NCBI GenBank assembly: GCA_015847255.1
Contig: JADLZK010008407.1
Coordinates: forward strand, 62,001-126,000
Source: Hyparrhenia diplandra
Lineage: Eukaryota; Streptophyta; Magnoliopsida; Poales; Poaceae
Direction: 5' to 3'
Length of the DNA stretch: 64,000 bases
Position 1 is the stretch's first letter. The number at the start of each line of letters is the position of its first letter. A program made the translations under genes and the position numbers. This document shows, one piece after another, positions 1-11,207 of this stretch. The notes under the pieces were generated by a model that was not told the DNA's origin, did not search any database, and saw nothing but the letters and a program-made list of their open reading frames with translations.

Positions 1-245
1 ACATCACGATGGACCCAAGAAGTTAGTGATGCTCTACTAGTCGCACAGCATGTCTATCTAAGGAGATACAACTCTAAGAATGGTGCACATATCCAAGAAT
101 ACAAGCTATTCAAAGGCTACACAATGATATTTGTCGACAAAACAATGTATCAAGGGGATGGAAGGGTGGACATAATCAACATCTACGCTTTCTTTGTAGA
201 CATGAAAGCCATGATGCCTATGGATGCATAAGATGATGATCGTTG

Positions 246-485
246 GACGGAGAAACGTATCCATACGGCTAGGATAAACCGAAAAAGAGCCGGCATTGCG
301 CGTTATTGTTTGCATGGCGATGATTGTTGGATAGAAAGCGGTACCCATACAACCAGGATGCATTGAACAAAAGTCGGCATTGCGTTATTGTTTGCATGGC
401 GATGATTGTTGGATAGAAACGGTACCCATACAACCGGGATGCATTGAACAAAAGTCGGCATTGCGTTATTTGTTGCATGGTGTAT
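246..485. repeat. Tandem repeat, unit about 81-84 bp, nearly 3 copies
   Basis: The unit contains CGGCATTGCG, then GTTTGCATGGCGATGATTG, then GGTACCCATACAACC, and it recurs with the CGGCAT word at 291, 375 and 456 (spacings 84 and 81). The first copy is the most diverged and the last is cut off. The short reading frames across this stretch simply repeat the same peptide, which is what a tandem repeat produces, so I do not call a gene. The flanks (1-245 and 486-904) hold no gene that I recognise. Confidence 0.8.
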
Positions 486-904
486 TTCAATCAAAGGCAA
501 CAACATAATGCTTTGAATGGCATGAGTATCCAAGGTTGGTGATTCAAATGCCACAAAAAAGTAACGATACATCGGCAGTTAATGTGTAGAAGATGATTGG
601 TGCATAAAACCTGGAATCTATGCTCCATGACAAACCAAAGAGTTGCGATGCTATTAGTCGCAAATATAATATATAGTATTCGCATACGACAAAGGAAACA
701 GCTGTTGACACTAGTACATTGAGGAAATAATGTGTATGAACCTACAAATTAAGTTAGCAATGCACTACTAGTTTCATGCCACACATATCGTGTGCGCATA
801 CGATGATATACATGGTGCTTTATGAAGTGGCAGTGCTTGAAGGGTTATCTATGCCATGGAATCACGATGAATCCCTTTTGCCCTTCACCTTCGAGTGAGC
901 TTGT
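486..904. other. Intergenic, no recognised feature
   Basis: No coding region, RNA gene or transposon end is recognisable. A loose word resembling GTTAGCGATGCTACTAGTCGCA appears near 26, 643 and 753, which hints at an old degenerate repeat extending through this part of the window. Confidence 0.5.
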
Positions 905-2240
905 GAATAGTTAACAACCATGTGGCTACTGGTATTAGATGAGAAATGAAGGGTGTACCCTTTCCATCAAACTAGACACAACATATTGCATTGTACTCAT
1001 GTAGGAAGATGGATTTGATCGGTTATTGCTATTGGGCTTCACTAGGGCTACTTGGATTTTTTTAACGACCCAATGTTTGCACTCTCCAACAAACCCCGTC
1101 GACCTAACTTTGATGTGGGCCTGAACAGTTGCAGAATCGCTTTTCGTCGTATCGCCTCCTAGCAGCCCATGAGCGAGAATCTCACCGGTCGAACTCGATT
1201 TGGCTCTACTTGTTATCGTTGCATTAGTGGGCCGGTCGGTCTTGCGGTGCTCATCAGCCCTCATGCTCCTACCGCCAGGCCGGCTTTACTTATGTGGCGA
1301 CTTCTCTTCTTCACTGGGCTAACGGCCTACGACCTGTTGATTTTTATGCTTGCTTCCTAGTATATCTGGTATAGAAACTTTCCCCAAGCCACCTTGATTA
1401 TGGGCTTTTTTTTCCAAGTATAGGAATAGGAATTACAAAAATACTACTAAGTTAAGTTTTAGCATGTGAGAGTTTTTGTTTGTATTTATTATCGTAGGTA
1501 TATTTTATGACGGTAAAAAAAACAGAGGTAGTGTGAATATATCACGGGGCGGGGACCCACAGATACAGTTGTGATTAGTTGACAATCGTGTGGCTATCGG
1601 CCTCTATGTAGAAGCTAATATGAGGTAAGAAATGTAGGGCGTACCCTTCCCATCAAAGTAGACACAACATATTGCGTTGTGCTCGTGGAGGAAGATGGAT
1701 TTGATCGGTCATTGCTATTGGGCTTCACTAGGTCTACTTGACTTTATTAACGGCCCAACGTTTCCGGCCTTCAACAAACCCGTCGACCTAACTTTGATGT
1801 GGGCCTGAACAATTGCCGCATCGCTTTTCGTCGTATCGCCTCCTGGTAGCCCACGAGCGAGAACCTCACCGGCCGAAAAACGGTTTCGCTCTACTCGTTA
1901 TCGTTGCATTAGTGGGCCGGTCGGTCTTGCGGTGCTCATCAGCCCTCGTTCTCCTACCGCTAGGCCGGCTTTACTTCTGTGGCGACTTCTCTTCTTCACC
2001 GGGTTAACGGCCTATGTCCTGTTAATGTTTATGCTTCCTCTCTATTATATTTGGCATAGAAAGTTTCCCCAAGCCACCTTGATTGTGGACTTTTTTTTTC
2101 CTAGTATATAGGAATTACAAAGAATACTACTAACTTAATTTTTAGCAGGTGAGAGTAATTTTTTTTCTATTGTTATGTTAGGTATATTTTTATGGCGGTA
2201 GAAAAATCAGAGGCAGTGTGAATCACGGGGGACCCACAGC
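905..2240. repeat. Direct tandem duplication, unit about 665 bp
   Basis: Positions about 905-1562 and 1573-2240 are two diverged copies of one unit in direct orientation. Shared landmarks are GACACAACATATTGC, GGAAGATGGATTTGATCGG, TATTGGGCTTCACTAGG and CGTCGACCTAACTTTGATG, followed by a pyrimidine-rich stretch and a final GGGGACCCACAG in each copy. Several substitutions and small indels separate the copies, so the event is not recent. The ORFs in either copy are short and differ between copies, so no gene is called. Confidence 0.85.
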
Positions 2241-3070
2241 TCTAGCAGACCCAATGCGCCATCCATCACCGTACCGGGGTGGTGAGCGTAAACCGCCCCT
2301 GGCACTGGCGCCGCAGTCTGGGTCTGGCGCAGCCCACACCACACCCCTGGCTGGGTCTCACGAGCCCCGAAAACGGCGCCGTTAAGCGAAGGTTCGGGCA
2401 CGGGCACGGCAGGACGTCCCGAGACGCGTTGGTTGCCGCGCGCGCCGGTGCCGGGACCCCCGCCCGGCCCCACGCGCCCCGTGCGGTCCGCTCACATTTA
2501 TCGCTACGGCTAGCGCGCTGACCCAAGAGCTGCTGCCACCGCTATCTATCCCTATCTATCTATCGATCTATCCCCCGGGCTAAACGGCCCCGGACACGGC
2601 AGCCATGCGTGCGCCCGACCGCGCCCGCGACAGCAGCGGCTTCAGTGACGTGCCGCCGCGCCCCCGCCGCTCGCGAGCCTTGGCACGACTCCGATCCATC
2701 GACGTGGGGACGGACGTGGGCGGTGCGCGCGCGGCGACTACGAGACGAGGCGTGCGGTTGGGGCGATGGCGTGTCCGCCGCGCGCGCGCGTTCAAAGCGG
2801 ATATCGTATCCCTCGGCCGGGGTTCGCGTCACCAACGCACGTCGCGTCTAGGCAGCCACGTCCGCCGTCGTTGGACGGGTCCTCCAGGAGGTCTCGTCAG
2901 GCTGGGTTGGACCTTGGACGGGTGCGGCTGCGCTCGTGTAGAGCGCGAGAGAGGGGCGGCGACGGTTCGCGTCACGGCAAGGCATGCGGCAGCTCCAGCA
3001 GCCCTCGCGCCGCCGTCATGCCTGCCTGCGCCGTCCATATCTTGGGAGGGGCAGGTTTTTTTCGTTAGGA
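2241..3070. other. GC-rich, CpG-rich patch without a recognised gene
   Basis: Base composition shifts sharply to GC with many CG dinucleotides. Long overlapping ORFs exist on both strands, as expected from few stop codons in GC-rich DNA, but no translated frame shows a domain, motif or splice structure that I know. It may be a promoter or CpG island remnant, or captured gene fragments. It is bounded by the 665 bp duplication on the left and an AT-rich minisatellite on the right. Confidence 0.4.
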
Positions 3071-3085
3071 AAGCTTAATTAATTA

Positions 3086-3615
3086 TTACATATAGATAGA
3101 TACAGATATATTGTTAATTTGTAATCGTAATTGATAGATGCAGATATATTGTTCAATTATAATCATAATTGATAGGTACAGATATATTGTTAAATTATAA
3201 TCGTATTGATAGATACAGATATATTTCTAAATTATAATCACATTGATAGAAACAGATATATTTTCTAAATCAAATCCCCTCTGTATCAGATAGGGTTATA
3301 GGCGTGCTAGGATGTCAGCCACAGTTTTTTCAGTGCTACACTTCGTGGCGGATTCTATATATGGTGTTTCTTCAGCGAGTTTTTCAGCCACAGTTTTTGT
3401 TCGGCCATACAGATATAGATAGATACAGATGTATTGTTAGATCATTATTGATAGATATAGATATATTGTTAGATTATAATTATTATTGATAGGTACAGAC
3501 ATATTGTTAGATTATAATGATTATTGATAGATTTGATAGAGATATAAATACATTTCTAAATTATAATTGTATTGATAGATACAAATACATTTCTAAATTA
3601 TAATCGTATTGATTT
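3086..3615. repeat. AT-rich minisatellite, unit about 37 bp, in two blocks
   Basis: The unit is close to GATAGATACAGATATATTG followed by TTAAATTATAATCGTATT. About five units lie at 3,090-3,285 and about five more at 3,416-3,612. The blocks are separated by a non-repetitive segment of about 110 bp (with GTCAGCCACAGTTTTTTCAG and ATATATGGTGTTTCTTCAGCG), and a diverged copy of that segment follows the second block at about 3,645-3,750. Repeat block plus spacer was therefore itself duplicated as a larger unit. Confidence 0.8.
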
Positions 3616-3799
3616 TTTTCTCTATATATATATCAAATTGGGTTCTAGGGCGCACGAGTGTTTGGATGCCAGCAACCACTTTTTCAGCGCCACACTTCAT
3701 GCCGGGATTCCATATATGGCGTTTCTTCAGCGAAGTTTCCGTGGTTGTCTTGTTTGCATACTAAACCAAACAACCGCGCCCGGTTTTTATGATGTCACC

Positions 3800-4080
3800 T
3801 AGGTTGTAGCGGCGGTTGACGGCGACCCGCCGCTCCAGTTCAACTTCCCGGCCACCCGGCGTCGGCCCGTTCGTCGCCGCGGGGAGAGGAGCCGCCGAGG
3901 GCACCGGCGGGCAGGACCGCCAAGCGGCGGCGGCGTTAGGTGCCTGCGGCGATGGGGAAACCGCGGCTTCGGGTCGACCGAATGGGCGGGCGCGGGTGCA
4001 TCAAGCCTCGCGGCGTGCGGGGGCGGCGTAAAAACGCGGCGGCGCGGCGGGCGCTTTTTTGCAAAATATCCACCCTCTCT
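3800..4080. other. GC-rich patch without a recognised gene
   Basis: A second CG-rich stretch lies directly after the minisatellite. It carries open frames on both strands but none resembles a known protein. It begins and ends abruptly in AT-rich sequence. Confidence 0.35.
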
Positions 4081-4991
4081 TTGCTGCCCACGGATGGGAA
4101 ATCAAGGCCCGGATCGCTAGTGTGCACGGTTGCATATAAGACTGGTGTGCACAAGATACGTTCTCATATGTAATATATGTTGTGTGGCTTTGTTATTTTC
4201 TTCCCTTAGATTTATTATTGATATATAATTAAAATTCATTGCGTGACATATACTATTATAAGATCGAGTTCTTTAATTTCTTAAATAAACAAGATGTGAA
4301 GGAATAATTTCCCATAAAGCAAGGACATATAAGTAGATAACCAGTACACACACAGTACATTGATCTGTTGCATGCCTAGCTAGTCAATGCAGTAGACTGT
4401 AGAGTACAATAAGGCTACAAGCAAGTGGTTGTAGCAGACTCTCAGCGAGGGTAATACCAACTACTGTTGCTTTGGACTCTATGGTCGTACTATAAGAAAA
4501 TATTAATTTAGGACGGATCTCGCTATACTCATCTGATGGGGGGATCCCTGTCGTGCTTTCTTTGAATTTATTTATTCACTATTGGTATCTCCTGAGATCT
4601 GCCCAGCAAGCAGGATTATTTATTTATATAATATAATGAAGCGTATATACGACGGGCGTGAGTTGGATTTGGCAAGCATCACCATCATGGAGTGGCGCGT
4701 GCATCATGTTAATGGAGTATACGTACGCTGTTTCATCCTTTTGGTTGGTGGGGTGCATATAAATATATATATAGTAATCCTTCCATGATCATCATCAGGT
4801 AGCTAGCGTCATACCCATACGTATTATTAGCACGGTCACGATCTTGGGCCTACTTCAGTCTAGTATTATACACACCTCGTGCAAAGACCAGCTGGTGTTA
4901 TGGGTTGTTGCTGCTTTACTAGCTAGCTTGTTTCCTTCTCATTTCTTTCATTCTTTCTCCCGCCGCCTTCTTTGAAGGCACTAAACTCATC

Positions 4992-5099
4992 ATGTTCAGA
5001 AGAGAGTTTGTCCATGGACTTGTTGCCTTTGTTGTTCTCGTCTTCGCCTTGGATCCTAGTTTTCATAAACACGGGCGTATGTCGCTGTTTGCCAAATAA
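4992..5099 (+). CDS. Possible 35-residue signal-peptide-like small ORF
   Basis: An ATG at 4,992 opens a 35-codon frame ending in TAA at 5,097-5,099. It starts MFRREFVHG and continues into the hydrophobic run LVAFVVLVFAL, which has the length and character of a signal peptide or membrane anchor. A polypyrimidine, leader-like stretch lies just upstream (about 4,930-4,970). There is no recognisable mature domain, and the frame could equally be a first exon or chance. The rest of 4,111-5,492 shows no recognised feature. Confidence 0.2.
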   Translation: MFRREFVHGLVAFVVLVFALDPSFHKHGRMSLFAK

Positions 5100-5492
5100 C
5101 TTTACCGAATCACATCCATTGCCGATAATATGATTCGGTTGCTGTTTTCTTTGAACAGGGATGCAGATGTTGCTATAGGTCTCTTTGGAGTTACGTCATC
5201 AAAAGGCAAGTTGTGTGCTTGCAACCGTGCCAGTTTTGTTTTGGATTCGTTTTATAGAAGGACCATGCATGCCAGTTTAGTGGTTGTTTGGATCTTGAAA
5301 ATATAAATGGGTTTTAGCTAAATGAGTTTAAGCAGGTTCTATGAAAAAACAGTTTTGAGATAGAGATAGTTAGCACGAGTTTTATTAAAAATATTTTTGT
5401 ATGCTTCGTTATGAAAACGCATATAATAGGTTAGAGGGAAGCATGACGCGTGAAAGTTAGAGGGATACACAACCTTAGTGTGGGGCCCTTGT

Positions 5493-5957
5493 CACTATAG
5501 TGCAGGACTGGGCTGTGATCCTGGTTAGGAAACCGGCCCCCTTTAGCCCTAGTTTTCCACTCAATATATATTGACAATCCAGGACTATATAAAGATCTCC
5601 CCATTAGTATCGGTTACGACAACCAGGATTGAAAATGACCCTTTAGTCCCGATTGCCAATACAGAAACTGCCTCGTGGCAGGCAAGTTTAATTCTAGCCA
5701 GTGTTTGGAACGGGTGTTTTATCTCGGTTGGCAACTGCAACCGAGCTTAGAGGATGGTCTTTAGTCCCGGTCCGAGCCACCAAATGGGACTAAAGATCCC
5801 CCTCCTACAAAAGTTGCTACCCTAGCTATTGGGCGGGGGCTTTCAGTCCAGGTTGATGGCTCCAACCGGGACCATATCTTTCTTTAGTCCCTACCCCACA
5901 AATGACCGAGACTTTTGGAACTAAAGTCATGAACCGAAAGTTCTTTCTCTACTAGTG
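5493..5957. mobile_element. Short non-autonomous CACTA-type element
   Basis: The segment starts CACTATAGTGC and ends CTTTCTCTACTAGTG, that is CACTA...TAGTG, and is flanked by the three-base direct repeat TGT (5,490-5,492 and 5,958-5,960), as expected for CACTA insertions. Inside, CTTTAGTCCC and its complement GGGACTAAAG recur several times; such subterminal repeats are typical of this superfamily in grasses. Beyond the CACTA core the two ends match poorly, so the left end is less certain than the right. No transposase frame is present. Confidence 0.6.
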
Positions 5958-6720
5958 TGTGTACATAATCTATAATCTCCGTACCAAGATCTATGGCGCC
6001 GCTAGCTAGGATCGCTCCCACGTACGCACCATGCTAGCTAGCCTCTAAGGTGTTTTGCACCCTTACCGGCTTGCCAAAAAAAAAGTCATGGGAGCTAAGC
6101 TTTCATCACCTCCCGTAATGTTGACCTCAATAAAAAATAAAGGTACGTATGGTCAAGCAAGTAGTGGGGTCAATGTGTACACGGTAGACGTAGGCACCCA
6201 TAGTACATTCACAGTTCGGCACTGTAGAGCCGTAGAGGGATGATGCAGCACATGCAGCCACCCGGATGCTAGACTAGAGATCTTTATGTTTTTGATAAAG
6301 TAGAGATCTTTATTTCGATCGTTCGCCGATTTCATTCTCACTGGCAAGCTTGCACGTTATTAGCTGTAGCTAGCGTCTTGTTGCAGGTGCCCGGCCAATT
6401 GAATTCAGTGCATGCATCGTGGTGTGTGTGACACTCTGACCGAGACACCGGAGACTCCGATGGCCGGGCCGCCACGACGTACCGGTGTCCGGTGCGCAGC
6501 AGTAATCTGAACGATCCCCACAAGTCGAAGGAGGAAAAACTACAAGGCAGGTAGACGTAGAGACAATTAGAGTACTGGGGCTCAATATATGTACACGTAC
6601 TCATTAGGCAGGAAGTTTGAGCTAAAACTAATGAATCCCTCGGTTCCCATTTAGATAAGTTCATGTTAGCTTTTTTTCCTAAATTAAAGTTTTCTAAATT
6701 TGTTCAGATTTATACAAAAC
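5958..6720. other. Intergenic, no recognised feature
   Basis: Mixed-composition DNA between a CACTA-type element and a MITE. Only short ORFs without familiar motifs are present on either strand. Confidence 0.4.
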
Positions 6721-6722
6721 TA

Positions 6723-6864
6723 CTCAGCTCCATTTCAAATTATAAAACATACTCTTTTTAATACATTACCAATGCATCTAGACATAGGGTATAATATCCA
6801 AGTGCTTTGCCAAACCTATGCATTTAGAAAAGTCAAAATGTCTTATAATTTGAAATGGAGAGAG
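6723..6864. mobile_element. Stowaway-like MITE, diverged
   Basis: The termini are CTCAGCTCCATTTCAAATTATAA on the left and its near complement TTATAATTTGAAATGGAGAGAG on the right, flanked by TA on both sides. The interior also folds back (ATGCATCTAGACATAGGG against CCTATGCATTTAGAAAAG), giving a long imperfect hairpin. No coding capacity. Confidence 0.7.
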
Positions 6865-7117
6865 TACATCGATCAACACCTACAATATCAAATTAGTTTC
6901 ATAAATTTTAATCATAAAATATATCATATAGAATATTTGTTTGAATTTGTAGAAGTCAATATTTTTTCCTAAAAACTGTTAATGTCAAAAACCAGCCACT
7001 TTTGAACGGGCAGTCTTATTGTCCTATCATTGTCGTTTACACATTTTTCTAACATGGCACACACACACAGAAAGAAATAAATAAAATACACATGCTACCT
7101 CCATTAAAAAAAAGATA

Positions 7118-7264
7118 CTCCCTCCATCCCAAATTATAAGTCACTTTTAATTTCTAGGTTCATCCATTTAGTTATGTATCTAGATACAATAATATGTCTA
7201 GATACATAATTAAATGGATGAACCTAGAAAAGTCAAAGTGACTTATAATTTGGAATGGAGGGAG
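7118..7264. mobile_element. Stowaway-like MITE, well preserved hairpin
   Basis: It runs from CTCCCTCCATCCC to GGAATGGAGGGAG with TA on each side. Almost the whole element is palindromic: AAATTATAAGTCACTTT pairs with AAAGTGACTTATAATTT, and GGTTCATCCATTTA with TAAATGGATGAACC. This is the classical Mariner/Stowaway MITE form of grasses. It is better preserved than the copy at 6,723. Confidence 0.9.
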
Positions 7265-7266
7265 TA

Positions 7267-8380
7267 CAATTTTAGTTCTATCCCTTAACAAGTCTATAAA
7301 AATAATCAATATTTTATAACACAAAATAGGTACATTTATCTTAGATAAATATTCTAGTTCGATCCCTTTGTCAAACTTTCTAAATTTTGACCAAGTTTAT
7401 AAAAAAGAGTATCAATATTTATAACCCAAGGTAGATATACACTATGAAAATATATCTCATGATAAATAATATAATGACACTTATTTGGTATCATAAATAT
7501 TAATCAATACTTATATGTATAAACTTGTTTAAATTTGAAATGGTTCTGACTCGGTAGAGTTGCTTTTTTTTTTATGGATGGATGAGCACTGTAGTCTGTA
7601 CCTTACTATTAGAGCATAAAGTTGATCTAGTACATGCATGCAAGGTTTTGTATGTGACTACAGAGCAGTGCTGTGAAGACTATTGGCCGGCCGGGTTGTT
7701 GGTTGGCTGGCTTCAACTTGACACACATGTTCCCGAGATGATAAATCCGTTGTGGTACATGGGCGGGGTTGACCGTACGGAACGCATGCAAACAGAGACT
7801 ATATATATACCGTGCGGCAATATGAGGCATGTTTTGGACGGTGAAATAGAGACTATATATATACCGTGCAAAATGGGATATCTACTTTTTGCATTGTGCT
7901 CTCCACTACTTACTGATCGATGGAGCGGATCGACACTGCCTGGAGAACACAAGGCAGTGGTGGTGCATGAATTATTAAAGGGCGCGCTGTGTAAAAAGCA
8001 GAAGAGGATCGAGATGACCATGTTACACTGACACACACCTTGCGTAGTAGAAGCTTACCCATGCCTGTGGTTACTGTAGACACTGCCAGAGCTACAAGTG
8101 TACCATACCGTGGAACATGCACATACTATGGGAGAAAGCATGCCGGCCGTACGTGATGGATATAGTACCGAATAGAGTAGCAGTAGGTGCTTTATTAACA
8201 CGGGCCGTCGATCGAGACATGCCCGTGTGTGCTCCCATCGAGAGCCAGGATAGGAGGAGCAAGGCCAGGCTCCTTCACATGCGATGCACGCAGCGTGCAC
8301 ATCTCCATGTCTTTTCCGGCATGCAAGGCAAGCCATGCATAGACATTAACCCGGCCGGCAGGTCACCCCAGACGTCCTCA
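7267..8380. other. Intergenic, no recognised gene
   Basis: AT-rich to 7,560, then mixed. The phrase GAGACTATATATATACCGTGC occurs twice (about 7,796 and 7,848), a short local duplication. The longest frame (plus, 7,582-8,031) covers this repeat and shows no known motif. Confidence 0.4.
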
Positions 8381-8589
8381 GGGCTTGTTTGGCAGGGCTT
8401 CTTTTTGGCTCCAGCTCCGGCTCTTCCGGAGGAGCCCTACCAAACAGTCTAGGAGTAGGGACCGTTTAGAGCCGTTTTTAGTGAAAAAGGAGGAGCCGGA
8501 GCCGTTTGGAGGAGCCCCATTTCGAGCTTCTCCAAAACGGCCCCGGCTCCTCTAGTGAAGCCCCCTTCCGAGAAGCCCCGCCAAACACC
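8381..8589. mobile_element. GC-rich MITE-like inverted-repeat element
   Basis: The left end GGGCTTGTTTGGCAGGGCTTC and the right end GAAGCCCCGCCAAACACC are imperfect inverted repeats, with CCTCA on both flanks (8,376-8,380 and 8,590-8,594). The interior is rich in GGAGCC and GGCTCC words that can pair. There is no coding capacity. I cannot assign a superfamily: the five-base flank repeat is not diagnostic and the ends are not a textbook hAT or Mutator terminus. Confidence 0.6.
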
Positions 8590-9362
8590 CCTCAGTCAAC
8601 CACCACCAGTAGTGTACTAGCAAGCTAGTACGTGTCAAATGAAATCCTCTCCATCCATCCATGGGTCTGGCCCTGCAGGCTGCAGGGTCGTCGCTCCCTG
8701 CTTTTTACGAACGCTGAGAGAGCTTGCACTGCAAGCAAAATTGAGGTCAAAAAGAGCAGGGCTGTGCACAATCAGCTTGGAGGACCCGGCCGGCGTCGGT
8801 CGGTGATCACTTCATTCTCGGGCGCCACGCGCGCTGACCTCCCAGCTGCCTGCAGCTCTCCAGTCTCATCGGTCTCCTCCGCGGTGTGTCCAGGGACGTC
8901 GACCAAAAATGTGGGGAGAATACCGGTTGTTTTGTTGCTAACCACATTTCGCCACGTCTAATTTTAGCTAAGTTTGACCATGTTTGTAAGTGTTCGGTTG
9001 GTGATAAATATTAGGTAAATTTTTTTTTTTTTGGCTTCATATCTCATAGAGAAGAAAAGTGTAGCAAGATTCTTTTAGGCAAAGCAAAGTGTTGTCACCA
9101 ATTTTTTTGCCACACTTGTCTAAGGGTAACCACCAATCCTTTGCTTCGCATCTTTCCGGATTTATTCCGGGATATTCGGCGTTATGTATTAAGTGGTAGG
9201 CGACGTCCCCGTCGACAACGAGGCGTCTGTGGTGACTTCGTGAACTTTAAGATCCGTCGGCTCAAGCACTTCGAAGGTGCTCATAGGTGGGTTTACATAC
9301 GTGTGCTTATATGGGTGAGTGTGTCTGCACGTTGGGCGTCTACCTTGTACCGTGTAATTAAA
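8590..9362. other. Intergenic, no recognised feature
   Basis: Short ORFs only. One plus-strand frame (8,632-8,961) is open but has no familiar domain. A poly-T run lies at about 9,020. Confidence 0.4.
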
Positions 9363-11158
9363 AAATAACACGCACGTCATGCGCATACATATGCGGCTAT
9401 CATCCGTACGACTGTAGTGTATATATGTTTTTTAATCATGCAACACGTATATGCATACGTATATTATACACGGGAATGCTAGACTAATAATAGACCAAAA
9501 AGTTCAATCTTAGTATCTTACTGTATCTCCTTTTTGGGATAGAAAACAAGGGGGGAAAGAAGCAACGAACACCGTACAATAATACATGCATTCAATTAGA
9601 TATTAAAATGATTCTAGATATTAAAATGATTCGTACTAAATATGGATCGGACATGTGAGATCTACTCCCACGATTGGTGTTTCGCTACTTTTGGTTAGGC
9701 TTGACGCACCTGCTGCTTAAAATAAACGCATGGCCATAACTACCTGGATTCTAGTCTAGCTAAGTAGTGTGTGCAAAAGCTGGTTTCGCTCATCTGTTGC
9801 CTCGCCTCTGAACATGCATATTCTGCCAATGACCAACCATGGTGTAACATGCACGTGCAAGCAATGCAACAACCAACAAGCTAGCTAATGGGGAGCAAAA
9901 TTAAGGATGACAGTGTTGGAAAGCATCGTCCAAAGCATCTCTCATTAGCGGCTTTTTTGCTAAAGTGGCTTATGGAGGTCGTAAAATAAATTAGTCGCGC
10001 AAAGGACAGTTAGTTGGTACTGATGACCTAGTCAAGATGTATGCATGTATGACAGGCAGCCGGTGTTAGTTAGTTTAGGGTGATTATATGTTGAACCGAG
10101 GGAAGAAATGATACACACCATGCATATATATGTGCAAGAAGTTTTGCACCGACAGGAAAACTTCAAAGCTTTTTGCTTGCACGATTCAAAGCAAACAAGT
10201 GGCGGTTTTAAAAGCTACTAATAAGCACCTCTTATAACAATAATCAACACACCAGACGGCAGACACTACTAGTATGTCATGACCCAGGAGATAGGGCCCG
10301 AAGGACAGGCCCACGAGGTCCGAGGGGCGCAACCGCTGGGCGCCGCTGTGGCAGGCGTCTTGGCCGCCGCGGCCTCTGCCTCCCTTCCGCGGATTCTTCG
10401 GCAATTAATTCAGAAATAAAGAAGGAAATTCACTAGGATTATCGTAGGCTTTTTGGTGTGCAAGGGGATATTCCATCTATAAGGAAGACCCTTATTAGAA
10501 AAATAAATAGGATATGCTTGTAAAAAGGTATTCCAATCTATAAGGAAAACTTTAGAGAGATTGCTTGCGATACAAGTCCCACTAGCCCTGGCTATAAAAG
10601 TAAGGGGTTTGTAATCTTTCAGGGCAACAAGCAAATAAAGAAATTTTATCCCAACTCCTCCCCTCTCCCCCCCCGCCCCCCTCCCCACCCGCCGCCGCCG
10701 TCGCCAAGACGCCACCACCGCCCGGCGCCAGCGCCGCCTCCCCCTCCGTCGTCGGCGCCACCACCACCGCCGAGCCGCCCGCGCGCCGCCCTTCAAGGGC
10801 GTGTCAGGCCACGTGTCACGCCAGATTTTGTGACATAGTACCACATCCACAACTCCCTCTATGCCAGCTTGCAGCAGCAGATGTTAAATGGCAGATCGAT
10901 CAATGCAAGGTACCCATCGGACATGCTAAGAAACTTATTACCTACCTCGATCTGCACTCGGAAATGAACATGGAAAAGTAAATAATCAAAGCATGGTGAT
11001 CGATGATATTTTTGTCGATCGTACGTATATGAACAATTGGAGTTATCAATGTATTTTATGTGAACCTTCAAAAAGGTATATACTTGTAGCCTAAAGGTGC
11101 ATTGCAGACTTTTGACACCCAAACGGCAGCAATAATCCAAATCAAGCCTCCCCAAATA
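9363..11158. repeat. Tandem duplication, copy 1 (unit about 1.23 kb without insertion)
   Basis: Copy 1 of an intergenic block whose copy 2 begins at once at 11,159 and, counting its insertions, ends near 31,173. Landmarks in order are AACACGCACGT, CGGCTATCATCCGTACGACTG, ACCGTACAATAATACATGC, CGCTACTTTTGGTTAGG, GATACACACCATGCATATAT, AATCAACACACCA and CTTGCAGCAGCAGATG. The word AAATA lies at the start of copy 1, at the junction and at the end of copy 2, so a microhomology-mediated duplication is plausible. Copy 1 is interrupted only by the solo LTR at 10,275-10,835. No gene is recognised in the unit. Confidence 0.9.
10275..10835. mobile_element. Solo LTR of an LTR retrotransposon (561 bp)
   Basis: It starts TGTCATGACC and ends TTTTGTGACA, so it has TG...CA ends within a TGTCA/TGACA inverted repeat. 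It is flanked by the five-base repeat TAGTA (10,270-10,274 and 10,836-10,840). A TATA-like GGCTATAAAAG lies near 10,590 and an AATAAA-like word (GCAAATAAAGAAA) near 10,635, the order expected of an LTR promoter and polyadenylation region on the plus strand. No internal retrotransposon sequence is attached. Copy 2 of the duplicated block has the uninterrupted site at about 24,185-24,197. The style resembles a Copia LTR, but that is inference. Confidence 0.9.
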
Positions 11159-11207
11159 ACACGCACGTACATGTGCATGCCCATACATATATGCGGCTAT
11201 TATCCGT

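Noticed and set aside
2605..3078. 157-codon plus-strand frame in a GC-rich patch
   Set aside because: Competing long frames exist on both strands, Arg/Ala-rich with no domain; stop-poor GC-rich DNA explains it.
10410..10850. 146-codon minus-strand frame
   Set aside because: It lies within the solo LTR and is antisense to its promoter; LTRs do not encode proteins of this kind.
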